DNA from: Pseudonocardiales bacterium
GTDB lineage: Bacteria > Actinomycetota > Actinomycetes > Mycobacteriales > Pseudonocardiaceae
Assembly: GCA_025465385.1 (NCBI GenBank)
Contig: JAODNG010000568.1
Span: 1 to 7,565, forward strand
Direction: 5' to 3'
Length of the DNA: 7,565 bases
Shown: positions 4,998 through 7,565 of the stretch, one piece after another
How positions within the stretch are numbered: position 1 is the first letter of the stretch
Layout of the letters: each line of letters starts with the position of its first letter
Notes under the pieces: model-generated
The model's input: only the letters and a program-made list of their open reading frames with translations
What the model was told of the DNA's origin: nothing
Databases searched by the model: none
Made by a program: the position numbers and the translations under genes

Positions 4998-6040
4998 TGG
5001 CGAAGGTTGTCCAATACTGCGCCGTACCGGCTCACTACTCGGGCCCGTAGCGACGGATCGGTCCGAGGCACCGGCTCGAGGAAGATCTCATCTAGGTCGG
5101 TGAACTCACGCCGCAGCTCGTCGTCGATACGCACGCACGCGCGTTCTAGTTCTTCGGTGGACAGCGAGTTCGCGAAGTCCACCCGTGCGCAAAGCAGGAC
5201 CTTGTTAGTGCCGGTCAGCATGGTGAGCATATCGACCACTTGTTCGACTTCTGGTTTGGCTGTGAGCTGCGCGTAGATCGCCCAGACCAGCCGTCTGTCG
5301 GCCTGCTGCCCGATCAGCAGCCGCATGTTCGTACGGCCGAGCAGGTAGGCCACCACCCCGAGGAGCACGCCGATCAGTAGAGAGGCCAGGCCATCCCACA
5401 ACGCCGAGCCGGTGAGCACGTGCAAACCGACACCAGCGAAGGCGAGTAGCAGGCCGACCAGCGCCGCGGTGTCCTCGTAAAAAACGGTCTTGACGGTCGG
5501 GTCATCGGTGGTGCGCAGGTACTCGATCAGGCTTTGACTCTGTGCATCCCGCTCACGGCGGATCTGATGCACCGCCCGGATCCAGGAGGCGCCCTCCATC
5601 ACGAAGGACAACGCAAGCACTAGAAAGGCCACCCACGCCAGCGTCTGCTCCTCGCCGCCGCCAAAGATCGTGCGCACGCCCTCATACACCGAAAACAGCG
5701 CGCCCGTGACGAATATCGACACCGCGGCGATGAGCGACCAGAAGAATCGAACCTTGCCGTAGCCGAACGGGTGCCGCCGGTCGGCCGGTCGCGCCGATTG
5801 CCGCAGCGCGGCCAGCAGTAGGCCCTCCGTGCTCGAGTCCGCGACCGAATGCGCCGCCTCGGCCAGCATCGCGGCGGATCCGGTCAGCAACCCGGCGACC
5901 ACCTTCATCGCCGCGATCAACATGTTCACCGCAAGCGCGACGATGACGGTCAGCGCACTTGCCCCGCCGTCAGAGCCATGGTCAGCTGTTGTCGGACGAT
6001 GGGATTGTTCCACCTGCGCGGTCCTCATAAGTCGGTTCAC
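4994..6040 (-). CDS. Cation diffusion facilitator, ZnT9 (SLC30A9)-like subfamily
   Basis: This 348-residue (from GTG 6040) inner-membrane metal transporter has transmembrane segments at about 31-53, 56-80, 98-120, 134-152, 188-208 and 213-235, then a cytoplasmic CDF dimerisation domain (about 245-345; VDMLTMLTGTNKVLLCARVDF). The TM2 metal motif is AEAAHSVAD (H64, D68), and the loop HPFGYGKVRFFW (90-101) is a family hallmark. In TM5 the sequence is YEDTAALVG (E189-D190), not the HxxxD/DxxxD of classical zinc CDFs; the E-D-T-A-A form is that of the ZnT9-like branch. Divalent cation export (zinc, manganese or similar) is likely, but the metal is not determined. ATG 6028 is an alternative start (344 aa); neither has a good ribosome binding site, but the GTG overlaps the stop of a tiny upstream frame as GTGA. 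It heads a leftward operon with the AI-2E-family gene. Confidence 0.92.
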   Translation of the reverse strand: MNRLMRTAQVEQSHRPTTADHGSDGGASALTVIVALAVNMLIAAMKVVAGLLTGSAAMLAEAAHSVADSSTEGLLLAALRQSARPADRRHPFGYGKVRFFWSLIAAVSIFVTGALFSVYEGVRTIFGGGEEQTLAWVAFLVLALSFVMEGASWIRAVHQIRRERDAQSQSLIEYLRTTDDPTVKTVFYEDTAALVGLLLAFAGVGLHVLTGSALWDGLASLLIGVLLGVVAYLLGRTNMRLLIGQQADRRLVWAIYAQLTAKPEVEQVVDMLTMLTGTNKVLLCARVDFANSLSTEELERACVRIDDELRREFTDLDEIFLEPVPRTDPSLRARVVSRYGAVLDNLRQ

Positions 6041-6120
6041 CGTCGCAGGGCGGTGCGGTGGCGTGATACCTCAGCGCTCATCGCGATACCGAGCCCAGCG
6101 GTAACAACCGCGAGCGGCAC
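6037..6120 (-). CDS. Possible 27-aa leader peptide upstream of the CDF gene
   Basis: The minus-strand frame starts at GTG 6120 with GGAG 6 nt upstream and reads MPLAVVTAGLGIAMSAEVSR followed by HRTALRR and TGA. One hydrophobic stretch (PLAVVTAGLGIAM) is followed by a basic tail, giving a positive-inside single-span profile. Its TGA overlaps the GTG of the CDF gene (GTGA), so translation could be coupled. The same frame is open further upstream, and it could instead be the C-terminal end of a degraded membrane protein. It is too short to identify; this is a tentative call. Confidence 0.25.
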   Translation of the reverse strand: MPLAVVTAGLGIAMSAEVSRHRTALRR

Positions 6121-6142
6121 AGTCCACTCCAGGTTCGGTGCT

Positions 6143-6170
6143 GGCGGCGATCCTCGAGTTCGACTCCGCC
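6143..6170. repeat. Inverted repeat in the CDF-recQ divergent region
   Basis: GGCGG (6143-6147) pairs with CCGCC (6166-6170), and inside it GAGT (6156-6159) pairs with ACTC (6163-6166), partly sharing bases. The element lies in the 284-nt region between the divergent CDF and recQ starts. It could be a regulator site or a leader hairpin for the leftward transcript. Apart from the small frame and the -10-like box, nothing else was recognised in this region. Confidence 0.2.
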
Positions 6171-6312
6171 GCGCTGCTTGACCATGGCGAACACCTCGGA
6201 TCGGCGCGTCCACGGCGCCCTCCTGGAGACAACGGTGGTGTGTGCACAACGGCTTCCCTGCGATCGGTCGGCCCAAACCCGAACACGGCCACCGGCGATG
6301 ACACTCGGGTCC

Positions 6313-6318
6313 TAGGAT
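6313..6318 (+). promoter_or_regulatory. Candidate -10 box (TAGGAT) of recQ
   Basis: TAGGAT matches the actinobacterial TANNNT -10 pattern and ends 6 nt before the A of the recQ ATG. That spacing would start transcription at or next to the start codon, giving a leaderless mRNA, which is common in mycobacteria. No -35 TTGACA is visible at the usual distance. The same bases contain AGGA, which could alternatively be a Shine-Dalgarno sequence 7 nt from the ATG; both cannot be used on one transcript. Confidence 0.35.
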
Positions 6319-6324
6319 CGCCGG

Positions 6325-7565
6325 ATGGTCGTCCCCGTTACCGATCTCGACGCGAGCGACGCGCTGCGGATGCTGCAACGGGTGTTCGGCTATGACTCGT
6401 TCCGGGGGGCGCAGCGGGAGGTCATCGACCACGTCACCGCTGGCGGCGATGCGCTCGTGCTCATGCCGACCGGCGGCGGCAAGTCACTGTGCTACCAGAT
6501 CCCGGCGCTTGTACGAGAAGGCGTCGGCGTCGTGATCTCGCCGCTCATCGCCCTGATGCAGGACCAGGTCGACGCCCTGACGGCGCTCGGTGTCCGGGCT
6601 GGGTTCCTCAACTCCACCCAGCAGTCTTCCGAGCGGCGCCGGATCGAGTCTGCCTTCCTGGCGGGTGAGCTGGACCTGCTTTATCTGGCGCCAGAACGCC
6701 TGCGCGTCGAGTCGACGGGCAGCCTCCTCGATCGCGGCACCATCTCGCTGTTCGCGATCGACGAGGCACACTGCGTGGCCCAGTGGGGACACGACTTCCG
6801 GCCCGATTACCTCGCACTGTCCGCGCTGCACCAGCGGTGGCCCACCGTTCCCCGGATCGCTCTGACCGCAACGGCCACCAAGGCGACCCACGCCGAGATC
6901 GCGTCTCGGCTGAACCTGGCCGACGCCCGTCACTTCGTGGCGAGCTTCGATCGCCCGAACATCCAGTACCGCATCGTGGCCAAGGACGACCCCAAGCGGC
7001 AGCTCCTGGAGCTGCTGCGCAGCGAGCACGCCGGGGACGCGGGCATTGTTTACTGCCTGTCGCGGGCCTCAGTGGAAAAGACCGCGGAGTTTCTGGTGCA
7101 GAACGGGATCGAGGCACTGCCGTATCATGCGGGACTCGACGCGGATACCAGAGCCCGCAACCAAGCGCGCTTCCTGCGCGAGGACGGCTTGGTCATGGTC
7201 GCCACGATCGCGTTCGGGATGGGCATCGACAAGCCTGACGTGCGCTTCGTCGCCCATCTTGACCTGCCCAAATCCGTTGAAGGCTACTACCAGGAAACCG
7301 GCCGGGCCGGACGGGACGGCTTGGCCTCCACCGCATGGCTGGCCTACGGTCTGGCCGACGTCGTGCAACAGCGCAAGTTGATCGACGGTTCTGAGGGTGA
7401 CGGCCCGCACCGTCGCCGTCTCACTGCTCACCTCGACGCCATGCTGGCGCTGTGCGAGACGGTCGAGTGCCGCCGCGGTCAGCTACTCGCCTACTTCGGC
7501 CAGCACGCCACCGCCTGCGGCAACTGCGACACCTGCCTGTCCCCACCGGAAACCTGGGATGGCAC
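6325..7565 (+). CDS. recQ: ATP-dependent DNA helicase RecQ, 3' end cut by window edge
   Basis: The frame is open for 413 complete codons from ATG 6325 and runs off the right edge. It contains the full superfamily 2 helicase core: motif 0 (FRGAQREVI), Walker A MPTGGGKSLCYQ (K53), motif Ia ISPLIALMQDQV, DEAH at 146-149 continuing as the RecQ aromatic-rich loop CVAQWGHDFRPDY, motif III ALTATAT, FDRPNIQYR, motif IV IVYCLSR, motif V VATIAFGMGIDKPDVRFVAH and motif VI QETGRAGRDG (323-332, arginine finger). The RecQ-Ct zinc site is complete with C382, C398, C401 and C404 (ECRR ... CGNCDTC). The winged-helix and any HRDC domain would lie beyond the window. RecQ unwinds DNA 3'-5' in recombination and fork repair. 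The start is set by the motif spacing and by TAGGAT/AGGA just upstream. Divergent from the CDF gene. Confidence 0.97.
   Translation, partial: MVVPVTDLDASDALRMLQRVFGYDSFRGAQREVIDHVTAGGDALVLMPTGGGKSLCYQIPALVREGVGVVISPLIALMQDQVDALTALGVRAGFLNSTQQSSERRRIESAFLAGELDLLYLAPERLRVESTGSLLDRGTISLFAIDEAHCVAQWGHDFRPDYLALSALHQRWPTVPRIALTATATKATHAEIASRLNLADARHFVASFDRPNIQYRIVAKDDPKRQLLELLRSEHAGDAGIVYCLSRASVEKTAEFLVQNGIEALPYHAGLDADTRARNQARFLREDGLVMVATIAFGMGIDKPDVRFVAHLDLPKSVEGYYQETGRAGRDGLASTAWLAYGLADVVQQRKLIDGSEGDGPHRRRLTAHLDAMLALCETVECRRGQLLAYFGQHATACGNCDTCLSPPETWDG

Noticed and set aside
6150..6170. tRNA T-arm-like GAGTTCGACTC
   Set aside because: No matching acceptor, D or anticodon arms around it on either strand; it is a short palindrome.
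6484..7117. Minus-strand open frames opposite recQ
   Set aside because: They are antisense to the conserved helicase motifs and show no domain of their own.

Overview
The window is GC-rich, with tightly packed genes and actinobacterial gene families throughout. An encapsulin close to mycobacterial Cfp29/linocin, an ArsB resembling the mycobacterial ArsB1 type, and a TANNNT-like -10 box before recQ suggest a Mycobacterium or close relative. A recQ gene argues against the M. tuberculosis complex, which as far as I recall lacks one. The assignment is inferred from protein resemblance recalled from memory, not from a search.

Layout. Positions 1-494 (minus) hold the N-terminal part of an ArsB/NhaD-type transporter that runs off the left edge. 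Directly upstream of it (497-694, minus) is an FAD-dependent oxidoreductase of the phytoene-desaturase type reduced to its two ends. Then, on the plus strand, come a DUF2795 protein (834-1046), a hemerythrin HHE protein (1126-1656), an encapsulin shell protein (1682-2506), a 65-residue N-terminal stump of a bacterial Vms1/eRF1-like (Rv2629-type) protein (2564-2761) and a 61-residue hypothetical protein (2793-2978). Convergent to these, on the minus strand, are DUF3140 (2984-3322), a proline-rich small protein with an excellent ribosome binding site (3459-3668), an AI-2E/PerM-family membrane protein (3816-4997) and a ZnT9-like cation diffusion facilitator (4994-6040). A divergent recQ helicase gene starts at 6325 and is cut by the right edge.

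The central system is the hemerythrin-encapsulin pair: a di-iron protein encoded directly before a shell protein, as in known actinobacterial encapsulin operons where hemerythrin is cargo. The striking observation is that the expected C-terminal cargo-loading peptide, LGIGSLKGR, is present in the DNA at 1653-1679 but out of frame. The hemerythrin frame ends at TAG (1654-1656), and the peptide lies in the -1 frame, ending at a TGA (1680-1682) that overlaps the encapsulin ATG as TGATG. One extra C at 1652-1653 would yield ...NNS-LGIGSLKGR. This is therefore a recent frameshift that strands the cargo outside the shell, a sequencing or assembly indel, or recoding that makes targeted and untargeted forms.

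Two genes reduced by deletion (the FAD oxidoreductase and the Rv2629-like stump) lie on either side of this operon, so the locus appears to have been eroding. No tRNA, rRNA, CRISPR array, insertion sequence or phage gene was seen.
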